Assembly: GCF_003201865.1 (NCBI RefSeq)
Contig: NZ_QJJJ01000006.1
Location: 149,519-213,518 of the forward strand
Direction: 5' to 3'
DNA: 64,000 nt
Source: Methylobacterium sp. B4
Lineage (GTDB): Bacteria > Pseudomonadota > Alphaproteobacteria > Rhizobiales > Beijerinckiaceae
This document shows positions 44,018-53,444 of the stretch, piece by piece. The stretch's first letter is position 1. The number at the start of each line of letters is the position of its first letter. The notes beneath the pieces are model-generated. The model made no database searches. It saw nothing but the letters and a program-made list of their open reading frames with translations, and was not told the origin of the DNA. The translations under genes were made by a program, and so were the position numbers.

Positions 44018-44150
44018 CCCCGCGAAAACCCCGACGCGCCGGATCGGGAACGGCGAAGGCGGCGCATCTGTTGGGGCTCCAAGCTTTTCCCTTCCTGCGG
44101 GGCCGCGCATCACGGTTCCGCGATCGGCTCGTGAGCGGGTAATCTTCGGC

Positions 44151-45137
44151 ATGGCGCGCAAGAACGGCAAGGACGGCACCGGCCCGGGACCGGAGAAAGC
44201 GCGGGAAAGAAAGTCGCAGGCGGCGTTGCGCGACCATCCCCCCTCCTTCGCCGGTTGGGCGCGGGCGGCGATCGCGGGCTCCGGCACCGCGCCGAGCCTG
44301 TCGCCGCATCTCCACCCCGTTCCGCCGCCGGCCGCGCCGGGCATCGTCACCGTCGAGCCGGGCGCGCGCTTCACCCTCGCCGCCGTCGATCCCGAAGCCA
44401 GCGGCGGCCTCGACAAGGCGGAGGCCAAGACGCTGCTGGCCGCGCAGCGCGACCGCATCCGGACGCTTCAGGAAAAGCTCTACGCCGAGCGCCGCCGCTC
44501 CCTGCTCGTGGTGTTCCAGGCGATCGATACCGGCGGCAAGGACGGCACCATCCGCAACGTGCTGGAGGGGGTGAACCCGCAGGGCTGCCGGGTCACCTCG
44601 TTCAAGGTGCCGAGCGCGGAGGAGCTCGATCAGGACTTCCTCTGGCGCTACCACGCCCACGCCCCCGGCCGCGGCCTGATCGGCGTGTTCAACCGCAGCC
44701 ACTACGAGGACGTGCTGGTGGTGCGGGTGAAGGGCCTGGTGCCGGAGGAGACGTGGCGCGAGCGCTACGGCCTCATCAACGACTTCGAGCGGCTGCTGAC
44801 GCTCTCGGGCACGGTGATCCTGAAGTTCTTCCTGCACATCTCGAAGGACGAGCAGAAGGAGCGCCTGGAGGCGCGCCTCGCCGACCCGGAGAAGCACTGG
44901 AAGTTCGACCCCGCCGACCTCGTGGAGCGCAAGAGCTGGGACGCCTACCAGACCGCCTTCGACGACGCGCTGACCCGCTGCTCCACGCCCTACGCCCCCT
45001 GGCACGTGGTGCCGGCCAACCGCAAATGGGCCCGCAACGTCATGGTGGCCAAGACCATCGCCGACACGCTGGAGGCGATGGACCCGCGCTTTCCCGAGCC
45101 GCGCGAGGGGCTGGAGGGGATCAAGGTGCCGGATTGA
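44151..45137 (+). CDS. Polyphosphate kinase 2 family protein
   Basis: A 328-residue PPK2 kinase that transfers phosphate between polyphosphate and nucleotides. Walker A is FQAIDTGGKDGTIR (residues 122-135), followed by VNPQGCRVTSFKVPS, the acidic HYEDVLVVRV of Walker B region and ERYGLINDFERLLT of the lid. An unusual Pro/Ala-rich N-terminal 75 residues precede the domain. The single-domain size is that of class I or III enzymes; which nucleotide is used cannot be read by eye. It stands alone after the divergent phosphatase. Confidence 0.9.
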   Translation: MARKNGKDGTGPGPEKARERKSQAALRDHPPSFAGWARAAIAGSGTAPSLSPHLHPVPPPAAPGIVTVEPGARFTLAAVDPEASGGLDKAEAKTLLAAQRDRIRTLQEKLYAERRRSLLVVFQAIDTGGKDGTIRNVLEGVNPQGCRVTSFKVPSAEELDQDFLWRYHAHAPGRGLIGVFNRSHYEDVLVVRVKGLVPEETWRERYGLINDFERLLTLSGTVILKFFLHISKDEQKERLEARLADPEKHWKFDPADLVERKSWDAYQTAFDDALTRCSTPYAPWHVVPANRKWARNVMVAKTIADTLEAMDPRFPEPREGLEGIKVPD

Positions 45138-45225
45138 TTCGTGCTCGGTCGCGGGAACCGGTCTCCCCGAATCGCCCTCCGAACGGTCTAGATTGCCGCC
45201 GTTCAAGCCCTCGGGAGAAGCGCCG

Positions 45226-46380
45226 ATGCCCGTCGTTCGCGAGATCGAGGCGGCCGGCTACCGCTCGCTCAAACACATTCGCTTTCCGGTCGGGCCGCTC
45301 TCGGTCTTCGTGGGCGGCAACGGCACCGGCAAGACCAACCTCTATCGCGCGCTCAGCCTGCTCCAGGCGGCGTCGGCCGGCACGCTGACCCGGGCGCTCG
45401 CCGCCGAGGGCGGGATGGAATCGGTGCTCTGGGCCGGCACCCGCCGACGGGGCGAGCCCGCACGGGTGCGGCTCGGGGCCGAGCTTTTCGACGACGCCAC
45501 CGGCCAGAGCCACACCTACGCGGTGGAGGTCGGCCTCGTGCCGCAGGCGGGCGAGGAGATCTACGGGGCGGCCTTCGCTCGGGAGCCGCAGGTTAAGACC
45601 GAGCGCCTCGTCCTCCAGGCGGGCGCGCGGCCGGTCACCGTGCTCGACCGCGACGGCCCGGCGGGCTTCGTGCGCGACGAAGAGGGCCGCAAGCGCCCCT
45701 TCGGCACCGACCTGCTCCCGACCGAGACGGCGCTGGCCTCGCTTCAGGACGCGGCGCGCTTCCCCGAGATCCAGATCGTCCGCCAGGCCATGGGCGCGTG
45801 GCGCTTCTACCACGACGTGCGCACCGATGCCGGCTCGCCCCTGCGCCGTCCCTGCCTCGCGGTGACGACGCCGACGCTGTCCTCCGACGGCGCCGACCTC
45901 GCCGCCGTCTTCGCCACGCTGGCCCATATCCGCAGCGACACCGCCGACCTCGATGCGGCGGTCGCCGACGCCTTCCCCGGCGCCCGCCTCGTTCTGCCGC
46001 CGCCGGAGCGCGAGGCCCGGTTCGGCCTGATCTTCTCGGAATATCCCAAGCGGGTGTTCGAGGCCTCCGAACTCTCCGACGGCACGCTGCGCTTCCTCGC
46101 CCTCGCGGGCGCGCTGCTCGCCTACCGGCTGCCGCCGTTCCTGGCACTGAACGAGCCCGAGACCAGCCTGCACCCGGACCTGATGGAGCCGCTGGCGCGG
46201 ATGATCGCGCGGGCGGCGCAGCGCAGCCAGGTCTGGCTGGTGACCCATTCCGAGCGCCTCGCCGCGGCGGTGGCCGCGTATGGCGGCGTGCGCCCGCGCG
46301 TCGTGCTCAAGCGCGAGGGCGCGACCTGGATCGAGGGTCTGCGGCTTGCCGGGGATTTTTCGCAGGACGAGGAGGATTGA
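45226..46380 (+). CDS. AAA ATPase of the OLD/RecF-like (AAA_21) type
   Basis: A 384-residue ABC-fold ATPase. EAAGYRSLKHIRFPVGPLSV leads to Walker A VGGNGTGKTN (residues 29-38). The rest of the cassette is in the C-terminal third: signature-like ASELSDGTLRFLALAGALL, Walker B PFLALNEPETSLHPDL and the His switch VTHSERLA. There is no C-terminal TOPRIM nuclease domain, so this is not a complete OLD nuclease. It starts at 45226 (MPVVREIEA). The next gene begins 3 bp later. Function is unknown; related ATPases act in DNA repair or defence. Confidence 0.83.
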   Translation: MPVVREIEAAGYRSLKHIRFPVGPLSVFVGGNGTGKTNLYRALSLLQAASAGTLTRALAAEGGMESVLWAGTRRRGEPARVRLGAELFDDATGQSHTYAVEVGLVPQAGEEIYGAAFAREPQVKTERLVLQAGARPVTVLDRDGPAGFVRDEEGRKRPFGTDLLPTETALASLQDAARFPEIQIVRQAMGAWRFYHDVRTDAGSPLRRPCLAVTTPTLSSDGADLAAVFATLAHIRSDTADLDAAVADAFPGARLVLPPPEREARFGLIFSEYPKRVFEASELSDGTLRFLALAGALLAYRLPPFLALNEPETSLHPDLMEPLARMIARAAQRSQVWLVTHSERLAAAVAAYGGVRPRVVLKREGATWIEGLRLAGDFSQDEED

Positions 46381-46383
46381 GAG

Positions 46384-47073
46384 ATGCGGGTCGCGATTCT
46401 CAGCCTGCTGACCGGGCCGGTCGCCCCGCTCGGGGACGGGGGCGCCACCAGCGCCATCGCCAAGGGGCCGGTGGCGGGTCCGATCGCGGTGGGGCGGCTG
46501 GGTCTCGCGGGCGACGCGCAGGCCGACCGCCGCTTCCACGGCGGCCCGGAAAAGGCCGTGCACCACTACGCCCTGGATCATGCCGCGGCCTGGCGTGCGG
46601 AGCTGCCCGGTTTGCCCGACCTGCTGGAGCGGCCCGGTGCCTTCGGCGAGAACGTTTCGACAAGCGGCCTCACCGAAGCGGAGACCTGCGTCGGCGACCT
46701 GTGGCGGGCGGGCAGCGCCCTGCTTCAGGTCTCGCAGGCGCGCCAGCCCTGCTTCAAGCTCAACCTGCGCTTCGGCGTGCCGGACATGGCCCGGCGGGTA
46801 CAGGCGGGCGGGCGCACCGGCTGGTACTACCGGGTGATCGAGACCGGCACCGTGGCGGCGGGCGACACTCTGGACCTCGTGGAGCGCCCGCACCCGGACT
46901 GGCCGCTGTCGCGGCTCCTGCACCACTTTTACGTGGACCGCCTCGATGCGGCGGCTTTGCGGGCCATCGCCGCCCTGGAGCCGCTCTCGGAATCCTGGCG
47001 CGCCCTGGCCGCCCGCCGGTTGGCGAGCGGGGCGGTGGAGGATTGGCGCCGGAGGCTTGGGGAAGCGGGGTGA
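46384..47073 (+). CDS. MOSC-domain protein (YiiM-like)
   Basis: A 229-residue MOSC protein. The N-terminal strand VAILSLLTG and the GRLGLAGDAQADRRFHGG substrate-loop lead to GAFGENVSTSGLTE, and the conserved cysteine is in SQARQPCFKLNLRFG. A 3-alpha helical C-terminal tail follows. YiiM-like proteins reduce N-hydroxylated bases such as 6-hydroxylaminopurine with a molybdenum cofactor. It is 3 bp after the ATPase gene and convergent with fabI, so the pair forms a two-gene operon. Confidence 0.87.
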   Translation: MRVAILSLLTGPVAPLGDGGATSAIAKGPVAGPIAVGRLGLAGDAQADRRFHGGPEKAVHHYALDHAAAWRAELPGLPDLLERPGAFGENVSTSGLTEAETCVGDLWRAGSALLQVSQARQPCFKLNLRFGVPDMARRVQAGGRTGWYYRVIETGTVAAGDTLDLVERPHPDWPLSRLLHHFYVDRLDAAALRAIAALEPLSESWRALAARRLASGAVEDWRRRLGEAG

Positions 47074-47076
47074 GGC

Positions 47077-47904
47077 CTAGTCGCGATCGCGGGTGATGTC
47101 GGGCGCGTCCGGGTTCTTCATGCCGACGACGTGGTAGCCGGCATCCACGTGCAGGATCTCGCCGGTCATGCCGCGGGACATGTCGGAGAACAGGTAGGCC
47201 GCGGTCTCGCCGACCTCCTCGATGGTCACGGTCCGGCGCATCGGCGCGTTGTACTCGTTCCACTTCAGGATGTAGCGGAAGTCGCCGATCCCCGAGGCCG
47301 CCAGGGTCTTGATCGGACCGGCCGAGATCGCGTTGACACGAATCTGCTTCGGGCCGAGATCGGCGGCGAGATAGCGCACGGACGCTTCCAGCGCGGCTTT
47401 CGCGACGCCCATCACGTTGTAGTGGGGCATCCACTTCTCGGCACCGTAATAGGTCAGGGTCAGCATCGAGCCGCCCTCGCGCATGATCTTTTCCGCGCGC
47501 TGCGCCACCGCCGTGAAGGAGTAGCAGGAGATCAGGAGCGACTTGGTGAAGTTCGCCTCCGAGGTCTCGAGGTAGCGGCCGGTCAGCTCGTCCTTGTCGG
47601 AGAAGGCGATGCAGTGGACCACGAAGTCGATCCCCTCGGGGAAGGCTTCCGCGGTCGCGGCGAAGGCGGCATCGATCGAGGCCGGATCGGTCACGTCGCA
47701 ATGGCCGACGACCCGGGCGTTCAGCTCCTTCGCCAGCGGCTCGACGCGCTTCTTCAGCGCCTCGCCCTGGTAGGTGAAGGCGAGTTCCGCCCCGTGCGCG
47801 GCGGCGCTGCGCGCGATGCCCCAGGCGATCGAGCGATTGTTGGCCACCCCCAGCACCAGCCCGCGCTTGCCCGCGAGCAGCCCGCCCGGCTTCTGATCCG
47901 ACAT
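47077..47904 (-). CDS. fabI: Enoyl-[acyl-carrier-protein] reductase (NADH)
   Basis: A 275-residue SDR-fold enzyme that completes each fatty-acid elongation cycle. It has LLAGKRGLVLGVANNRSIAW with the nucleotide-binding SIAWGIA, the NNR motif of FabI, the catalytic Tyr and Lys in HYNVMGVAKAALEAS (Tyr-x6-Lys) and the ISAGPIKTLAASGI loop. The acidic end of the second strand indicates an NADH enzyme, as in most proteobacterial FabI. It is a monocistronic gene, convergent with the MOSC gene 3 bp away. Confidence 0.95.
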   Translation of the reverse strand: MSDQKPGGLLAGKRGLVLGVANNRSIAWGIARSAAAHGAELAFTYQGEALKKRVEPLAKELNARVVGHCDVTDPASIDAAFAATAEAFPEGIDFVVHCIAFSDKDELTGRYLETSEANFTKSLLISCYSFTAVAQRAEKIMREGGSMLTLTYYGAEKWMPHYNVMGVAKAALEASVRYLAADLGPKQIRVNAISAGPIKTLAASGIGDFRYILKWNEYNAPMRRTVTIEEVGETAAYLFSDMSRGMTGEILHVDAGYHVVGMKNPDAPDITRDRD

Positions 47905-48048
47905 GCCTCACCTTCGCTTCGGCCGCGCGGGCGCCTCCCGACGGGAAGGGCCCTGCGCCGGGGCCTCCTTAGCGGAGGGCCGACGGAGGGGGAAGCCTGC
48001 TTGGTTTCTTCGCGGGCCGAGTGCCACGCTCGATCGCCGACGCCGGGG

Positions 48049-48090
48049 CCAAGTCTCGGGGTCCGTCTATCCAAGTCTCGGGGCCCGTCT
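48049..48090. repeat. Tandem direct repeat downstream of the DnaJ-like gene
   Basis: Two 20-bp units (CCAAGTCTCGGGGTCCGTCT at 48049-48068 and a copy with one change at 48071-48090) spaced by 2 bp. The second unit forms the left arm of a hairpin (48081-48106). Confidence 0.7.
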
Positions 48091-48106
48091 GCCTTGAGAC
48101 GGGCCC
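48081..48106 (-). terminator. Hairpin after the DnaJ-like gene
   Basis: Perfect 10-bp arms GGGCCCGTCT/AGACGGGCCC with a 6-nt loop, 37 bp past the stop of the minus-strand gene. There is no T-run, but the stem is strong. Confidence 0.6.
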
Positions 48107-48142
48107 TGCGCCAGCCGGCCGTGGGACGGGTCCGACGGGCGC

Positions 48143-49087
48143 TCAGGCCGTGCCGGCCTTGGCCTCGCGGCGGCGGCGGGCGTAGTCGGTCAGCGCCGCA
48201 TCCTCGCCCGCGGGCAGGACGATGGCGGTCGTCGCGAACAGGTCGCCGGACGTGCCGTCCTTCTTCGGCAGGCCCTTTCCGCGCAGGCGGAAGGTGCGGC
48301 CGGAACTGGTCATCGGCGGCACCTTCATCTCGACCGCCCCGGTCAGCGTCGGCACGCGCAGGGTCCCGCCGAGCACCGCGTCCTCCAGCGGCAGATCGAC
48401 GGTGGCGCGCAGATCCGCCCCCTCCAGCTTGAACACGGGATGGGGCTGGATGCGGATGGTGAGCAGCACGTCGCCGGGCTCCCCGCGGGGGCCGCCCGGG
48501 CCGCCGAGGCCCCGCAGGCGGATGGTCTGGCCGTCGACGACGCCCTTGGGGATCATCACGTCGACGTCGCGTCCGCCGGGCAGGCCGATGCGCATCTTCT
48601 CCTCGCCCGCGACCTGCTCCAGCGAAACGCTGAGTTCGGCCGCCACGTCGTCGCCGCGCACGGGACCGCCGCGGCCGGCACCCGGCCCGGCCCCGCCCGC
48701 GCGAAAAGCCTCGCCGAAGATGTGGCTGATGAAGTCCTCGCCGATGCCGCCGGGCCCGGCCCCGCCGGCCCCGCCCCGCGCGCGGGTAAAGCCTTCGAAG
48801 TCGAAGCCGCCGCCACCGCCGCGTCCGCCGCCGAAGCCGGAAAAGCCCTCGAAGCCGGTCGCCCGGGGCTTGCCCTCGGCATCGATCTCGCCGCGGTCGA
48901 ACTGGCCGCGCTTCTCCTTGTCGCCGAGAATCTCGTAGGCCGTGTTCGCCTCAGCGAAGCGCTCCTTGGCCTTCGGGTCCTTGTTGCTGTCGGGGTGGTA
49001 GGCCTTGGCGAGCTTGCGGAAGGCCTTCTTGATTTCGGCCTCGCCCGCGCCCTTGGGCACACCCAGAACGTCGTAGGGGTTTCGCAT
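48143..49087 (-). CDS. DnaJ-family co-chaperone without zinc finger (CbpA-like)
   Basis: A 314-residue J-protein. The J domain (residues 1-66: [23 protein letters not shown] at 31-33) is followed by a Gly/Phe-rich segment (about 85-140) and the two C-terminal substrate domains, with no CxxCxGxG zinc repeats (class B). It stimulates DnaK ATPase and binds misfolded clients. The start at 49087 ([10 protein letters not shown]) is chosen; the longer frame upstream is not protein-like. It is divergent from the histidine kinase gene with a 293-bp gap. Confidence 0.93.
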   Translation of the reverse strand: MRNPYDVLGVPKGAGEAEIKKAFRKLAKAYHPDSNKDPKAKERFAEANTAYEILGDKEKRGQFDRGEIDAEGKPRATGFEGFSGFGGGRGGGGGFDFEGFTRARGGAGGAGPGGIGEDFISHIFGEAFRAGGAGPGAGRGGPVRGDDVAAELSVSLEQVAGEEKMRIGLPGGRDVDVMIPKGVVDGQTIRLRGLGGPGGPRGEPGDVLLTIRIQPHPVFKLEGADLRATVDLPLEDAVLGGTLRVPTLTGAVEMKVPPMTSSGRTFRLRGKGLPKKDGTSGDLFATTAIVLPAGEDAALTDYARRRREAKAGTA

Positions 49088-49380
49088 CGGGGCTCTTTTG
49101 AAGGGATCGCAACCGTACAGGGATACGGCCTCTGCCGCTCGGCGACAACGTGGGAAGGGCGTTGCGGCTCTGCAACACCCCGGCGGGTCGCATTCACCGA
49201 TCCGTGCGTGTTTTTCGCGCGAGCATCGGCCAGGGGAGCGCAGCCCGCGCCTGGAAGCGGGCCGGCCGGAACACCGGAGCGATCGCTTCGAGGAATCCCC
49301 TCGGGGCGGCAGGATGGCGACATGACACCCTCCCCGGGGGGCCGTATAACGGCGAACGCCAAGCTCCGCCGCCGGCCGCA

Positions 49381-51033
49381 ATGATCCACCGCCCCGAGAG
49401 CTCCCTCACGCCGGATACTTCCGATCCGGACCGCCTCGCCGAGCTCGAGGCCCTCGAGATTCTCGACACGGTTCCCGAGGAAGGCTTCGACGATGCGGTG
49501 CAGATCGCGCGACTGATCTGCCATGCCCCGGTGGCCCTGATCAGCCTCGTCGCGGCCGACCGGCAATGGTTCAAGGCGCGGGCCGGCTTCCCGGACTGCG
49601 AGACCGATCTCGGCCGCTCCGTCTGCGCCTACGCGCTGAGCGCGCCCGACCTGCTCGTCATCCCCGACCTCTCCACCGATCCGCGCACCCGCAACAACCC
49701 CCTGGTGACGGGCGAGCCGCATATCCGCTTCTATGCCGGCGCGCCCCTGCGCACCCCGAGCGGGCACGTGATGGGGAGCCTGTGCGTGATCGACCACCGG
49801 CCCCGGCCGGAGGGGCTGACGGAGGCGCAGCAGGACGGCCTGCGCCGGCTGGCGCGCCAGGTGATGATCCTGCTGCGCGAGCGCCGCCAGCTCGCCCGGA
49901 TGCAGGCGGCCGAGGTGCTGACGCGGGCCGCCGCAGCCCGCCGAGCCGCGCTGATCGAGCTCGGCGACCATCTGCGCGACCGCGGCACCGTCGAGGAGAT
50001 GACGGCGACGGCCGCCGAGATCGTCGGCCGGACCCTGAACGGCAGCCGCGCCGGGTACGGTGAACTCGACGCGAGCGGCCGGTTCGTCTCGATTCCGCGG
50101 GACTGGTCCCTGCCCGGCGAGCTCAGCCTGGTCGGCCGGCACCGCCTCGCCGATTACGGCAGCCTCGGCCCGGTGATCGAGCGCGGCGACACCCTCGTGG
50201 TCTCGGATGTCGGGACGGACGGGCGGACCGCGGAACACGCCGCACCGTTCGGCGCCATCAACATCACCGCCATGCTCAACGTACCGGTGCGCGAGCGCGG
50301 CCGCACGGTCGGCCTGCTGTTCGTTCACAGTCCCACGGTCCGGTCCTGGGCGCCGGAGGAGATCGCCTTCGCCCGCAACGTGGCCGACCGCGTGCAGGTC
50401 GGGCTCGCGCGCCTGCGGGCCGAGGAGCAGCAGGCCGTGCTCAACAAGGAGCTCGCCCACCGGCTCAAGAACACGCTGGCCATCGTGCAATCGATCGCGA
50501 CGCAGACGCTGCGGGGCGTCGCCGAGCGCCCGCTGGTGGAGGCGTTCGAGCGGCGGGTGCTGGCCCTGTCGCGCGCCCACGACGTGCTGATGCAGAGCAG
50601 CTGGACCGCCGCCCGGATGCGCGCCGCGATCGAGAGCGTCCTGGCGATGCAGGCCGACCACGACAGCTACGCGCTCGACGGGCCGGATCTCGACATCTCG
50701 CCGCAGGCGGCGCTGTCGCTGTCGCTCCTGCTGCACGAACTGGCCACCAACGCGCTCAAGTACGGCGCCCTGTCGGCGGGCACGGGGCGGGTGCGCGTCA
50801 CGTGGCACGTCGAGGAGGGCCAAGCCCCCTCACAAGCCCCCACCCTCGTGCTCGGCTGGACCGAACGGGGCGGCCCCGGCGTCACCGCGCCGAGCGGTCG
50901 CGGCGGCTTCGGCTCGAAATTGATCCGCATGGGCCTCGTGGGAACGCGGGCCGCCGACATCCGTTACGACTCGGTGGGCCTCAGAGCCGAGTTCCGCGCG
51001 CCGCTCGCGGACATGCAGCCTCAGGCCGACTGA
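49381..51033 (+). CDS. GAF-domain sensor kinase of the HWE family
   Basis: A 550-residue cytoplasmic kinase. There are two GAF-like regions: residues 15-165 ([55 protein letters not shown]) and about 185-340 ([10 protein letters not shown] to [14 protein letters not shown]). The transmitter has the HWE-type H-box [19 protein letters not shown] with His360 and the [18 protein letters not shown]-box, plus the [12 protein letters not shown] end. There is no membrane span. A single-domain receiver gene starts 6 bp downstream, so the two are a likely phosphorelay pair. Confidence 0.92.
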   Translation: MIHRPESSLTPDTSDPDRLAELEALEILDTVPEEGFDDAVQIARLICHAPVALISLVAADRQWFKARAGFPDCETDLGRSVCAYALSAPDLLVIPDLSTDPRTRNNPLVTGEPHIRFYAGAPLRTPSGHVMGSLCVIDHRPRPEGLTEAQQDGLRRLARQVMILLRERRQLARMQAAEVLTRAAAARRAALIELGDHLRDRGTVEEMTATAAEIVGRTLNGSRAGYGELDASGRFVSIPRDWSLPGELSLVGRHRLADYGSLGPVIERGDTLVVSDVGTDGRTAEHAAPFGAINITAMLNVPVRERGRTVGLLFVHSPTVRSWAPEEIAFARNVADRVQVGLARLRAEEQQAVLNKELAHRLKNTLAIVQSIATQTLRGVAERPLVEAFERRVLALSRAHDVLMQSSWTAARMRAAIESVLAMQADHDSYALDGPDLDISPQAALSLSLLLHELATNALKYGALSAGTGRVRVTWHVEEGQAPSQAPTLVLGWTERGGPGVTAPSGRGGFGSKLIRMGLVGTRAADIRYDSVGLRAEFRAPLADMQPQAD

Positions 51034-51039
51034 TTCCCC

Positions 51040-51426
51040 ATGGCGCAGGTCCAAGCTCCCCCGTCGGTCGCGCCGTCGGCCCATGTCCTCGTCGTCGAGG
51101 ACGATCCCATCCTGATGATGGCGCTGGTCGAGTTCGTCGAGGATGCCGGCTGCGTCGCGATCGAGGCGTCCACGGCGGCCGAGGCGATCGGCATCCTGGA
51201 AGCCCGCCTCGACATCCGCGCGGTGCTGACCGACCTGGACATGCGCGGCTCGAGCGCCGGGATGACGCTGGCCGCGGCGATCCGGCACCGGTGGCCGCCG
51301 ATCGACCTGCTGATGGTGTCGTCCCAGCCCTGGGATGCGGCACAGGTCCCCGCGCGCGGCCTCGTGCTCGGCAAGCCGTTCGACCGGCGCCGGATCGTGG
51401 CCGCACTTCAGAAATTCGCCGCTTAG
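51040..51426 (+). CDS. Single-domain response regulator
   Basis: A 128-residue CheY-like receiver without an output domain. The acidic pocket HVLVVEDDPI, the phospho-acceptor Asp65 in VLTDLDMRG and Lys in VLGKPFDRRR are all present. It starts 6 bp after the HWE kinase gene. Kinases of this family often signal through such receivers to downstream relays; its partner is presumably the upstream kinase. Confidence 0.92.
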   Translation: MAQVQAPPSVAPSAHVLVVEDDPILMMALVEFVEDAGCVAIEASTAAEAIGILEARLDIRAVLTDLDMRGSSAGMTLAAAIRHRWPPIDLLMVSSQPWDAAQVPARGLVLGKPFDRRRIVAALQKFAA

Positions 51427-51447
51427 CGCCCGTCCCGTGAACGGCCT

Positions 51448-52491
51448 TCAGGGCGCGTCGGGTCCGGCGGAGCGATAGCCAGGCGTGCCGGCCGCGCGTG
51501 CCCGCACGGCGGCGATCAGCGCCTCGAGGGCCGGGGCGGTGAGGGTGCGGCTCGCCGCGAGATAGTAGGTCTCCCAGCCCACCGACAGGAAATCGAGGCC
51601 GAGCCGGTCGGCCGCCGCCCGCACGCCGAGTCCGGCGTCGGCCGCCCCGCAGGCGATCACGGCCGCGACCGCCTGATGCGTGAACTCCTCGACCGCGTAG
51701 CCCTGGATCGCACCGGGGGCGAGGCCGGCCTCCGCCAGCATGCGGTCGAACCAGTTGCGCGTGCCCGATCCCCGCTGGCGGTTGACGTAGCGCACGCCCT
51801 CCGCGGTCAGGTCGGCGAGGCTGCGGATGCCGAGCGGGTTGCCGGGGGCGAGCAGCAGACCCTGCTCGCGCTCGAACAAGGGGTGCGACACGAGCCCGGC
51901 GCTCGCATCGAGGCCGGAGAACGGCACGTCGGCCTGCTCGGGCGTCAGGGCTCCGCAGTGGAAACCGGCCGCATCGACGCCGCCGTCGAGGAGGAGCTTC
52001 ACCGCCACGCTGCTGCCCATCACCGACAGCTCGATCTCGCCGTGCTCGGCCGGGATCTCGCGCAGGATCTCGATCAGCAGCGGGTCGTGACTGGCCGCGA
52101 GTCGCAGCGCTCCGGCCCGGCCGGTGAGCAGACGCCGCAGACGGTGCTCGATGGCGCGGGTCTCGCGCCCGAGGCTCGCATCCAGCCCCGAGACCGCGGA
52201 CGCGAAGGCCTCCGCCAGGGCGGAGCCGAACTCCGTGAGTTCGGAGCCCTGGCCGCGGGTCTTGCGCACGAGCGGCTGGCCCAGGGCCGTTTCGTAGGCC
52301 TGCAGCCGCGCCCAGGCCGCGCGATAGGACAGGCCGAGGGTCTCGGCGAAGCCCTTGATCGAACCCGTCCGCTCGATGGCCTCGAACACCACCATCAGAT
52401 CGCGCACCTCGAGCACGTTCGAACAGATCTGCACCGTGCCGCCGAGTCGGAAGGCCACGGCGACCGAGACCTTATCGGCAGTTCCGTTCAT
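51448..52491 (-). CDS. ModE-like HTH regulator with a periplasmic-binding-protein domain
   Basis: A 347-residue one-component regulator. Residues 30-110 form a winged helix of the ModE/LysR type (SIKGFAETLGLSYRAAWARL, then LVRKTRGQGSELTEFG). The remaining part is a PBP-like ligand domain (ALRLAASHDPLLIEILREIP, RYVNRQRGSGTRNWFDRMLA, DAGLGVRAAADRLGLDFL). This architecture is known from molybdate/formate-dehydrogenase-linked regulators; the ligand here is unknown. The start at 52491 is chosen. It is divergent from the resolvase-like gene across 118 bp. Confidence 0.85.
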   Translation of the reverse strand: MNGTADKVSVAVAFRLGGTVQICSNVLEVRDLMVVFEAIERTGSIKGFAETLGLSYRAAWARLQAYETALGQPLVRKTRGQGSELTEFGSALAEAFASAVSGLDASLGRETRAIEHRLRRLLTGRAGALRLAASHDPLLIEILREIPAEHGEIELSVMGSSVAVKLLLDGGVDAAGFHCGALTPEQADVPFSGLDASAGLVSHPLFEREQGLLLAPGNPLGIRSLADLTAEGVRYVNRQRGSGTRNWFDRMLAEAGLAPGAIQGYAVEEFTHQAVAAVIACGAADAGLGVRAAADRLGLDFLSVGWETYYLAASRTLTAPALEALIAAVRARAAGTPGYRSAGPDAP

Positions 52492-52609
52492 ATTGATGGC
52501 CCTCCAATAGTCGTACACATCAGATAGCGCGAAAGCCGGAGACGTGTCGCGGCCCGGCCGACCGATGTCCCCGCGCTTCGCCACACAGACGCAGCGCGGC
52601 CGACCTCAG

Positions 52610-53404
52610 ATGCCCTCAGACCTCTTCGTTTCCTATCTCCATGCCGGCCTTGCCGGATCGGACCGTTCCGGCTCCCCCTTGGCCGCCCAGCGCGCGGCGG
52701 TCGCCCGCTACGTCCGCGGACGCGGGCGGCTGGCGGGGGAGGTCGTCGAGACCGGAGCGGACCGTCGGGACTCGGAGCAGCCGGGCCTGCGCGAGGCGCT
52801 GACCCTGTGCCGCTTGCGCGGCGCCACGTTGCTGATGGCCGAACTCGGCGCCTTTAGCGAGGACCCCGCCTTTCTGCGCCACCTGAGCGCCGAACTGCGC
52901 CGCCTGGATCTGCGCTTCGCCGCCGCCGACAGCCCCGAGGCCAGCGAGTTGACGCTCGGCATCATGGCGGCGCTGGCCGAGGCCGAGGACCGATTGGGCG
53001 TGAGCCGCACCCCGGAGACGATGGCGCGCCGCCACGAGTTCTACGCACGGGTCACAGCCGAATGGCGGGCGCAGCCGCCGGCCGGAAAGGGCGGCACGCC
53101 TGCCTCCATGTCTACCTCCATGCCTGCCGCCGGGACCGCTCGGCCCGCCGCTGCGGCGGATCACGGGAGCCTCGCGGCGCCCGCGCAGCGCAGCCGCGAG
53201 AGGGCGGAGCAGGTCGCGCCGATCCTGAGCGAGATCCGCGCCGCCGGCGCCCTGACGCTGGAGCAGGTCGCCAACGCGCTCAACGCCCTGGGCGTCCCCT
53301 CGGCGCGGGGGAACCGCTGGTACCCGATGCAGGTGACGCGGGTCGAGAAGCGCCTGGCCGCCGGGCGCGAGGCACACGTCGTCGAACACGCTCTTCACGC
53401 CTGA
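52610..53404 (+). CDS. Degenerate serine-recombinase-like protein
   Basis: A 264-residue protein whose first 140 residues follow the resolvase N-domain (DLFVSYLHAGLAG, LAAQRAAVARYVRGRGRLAG, PGLREALTLCRLRGATLLMA, LTLGIMAALAEAEDRLGVSR). The catalytic position in Y-x-R-x-S is Y-L-H-A-G, so the nucleophile Ser is replaced by Gly13. The C-terminal part (LTLEQVANALNALGVPSARG, then WYPMQVTRVEKRL) is the helix-turn-helix found after such domains. It is probably a non-catalytic DNA-binding derivative. An ATG 66 bp upstream is an alternative start. Confidence 0.75.
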   Translation: MPSDLFVSYLHAGLAGSDRSGSPLAAQRAAVARYVRGRGRLAGEVVETGADRRDSEQPGLREALTLCRLRGATLLMAELGAFSEDPAFLRHLSAELRRLDLRFAAADSPEASELTLGIMAALAEAEDRLGVSRTPETMARRHEFYARVTAEWRAQPPAGKGGTPASMSTSMPAAGTARPAAAADHGSLAAPAQRSRERAEQVAPILSEIRAAGALTLEQVANALNALGVPSARGNRWYPMQVTRVEKRLAAGREAHVVEHALHA

Positions 53405-53444
53405 TTTCCTCACCGAAATCGGGGTCGATCCGGAACTTCGAGGG

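Noticed and set aside
45226..46380. OLD-family defence nuclease
   Set aside because: The C-terminal TOPRIM nuclease domain is missing, and no Gabija or Thoeris-like partner gene is adjacent.
52610..53404. Active site-specific recombinase marking a mobile element
   Set aside because: The catalytic Ser is absent, no inverted ends or att-like repeats flank it, and the neighbours are ordinary chromosomal genes.
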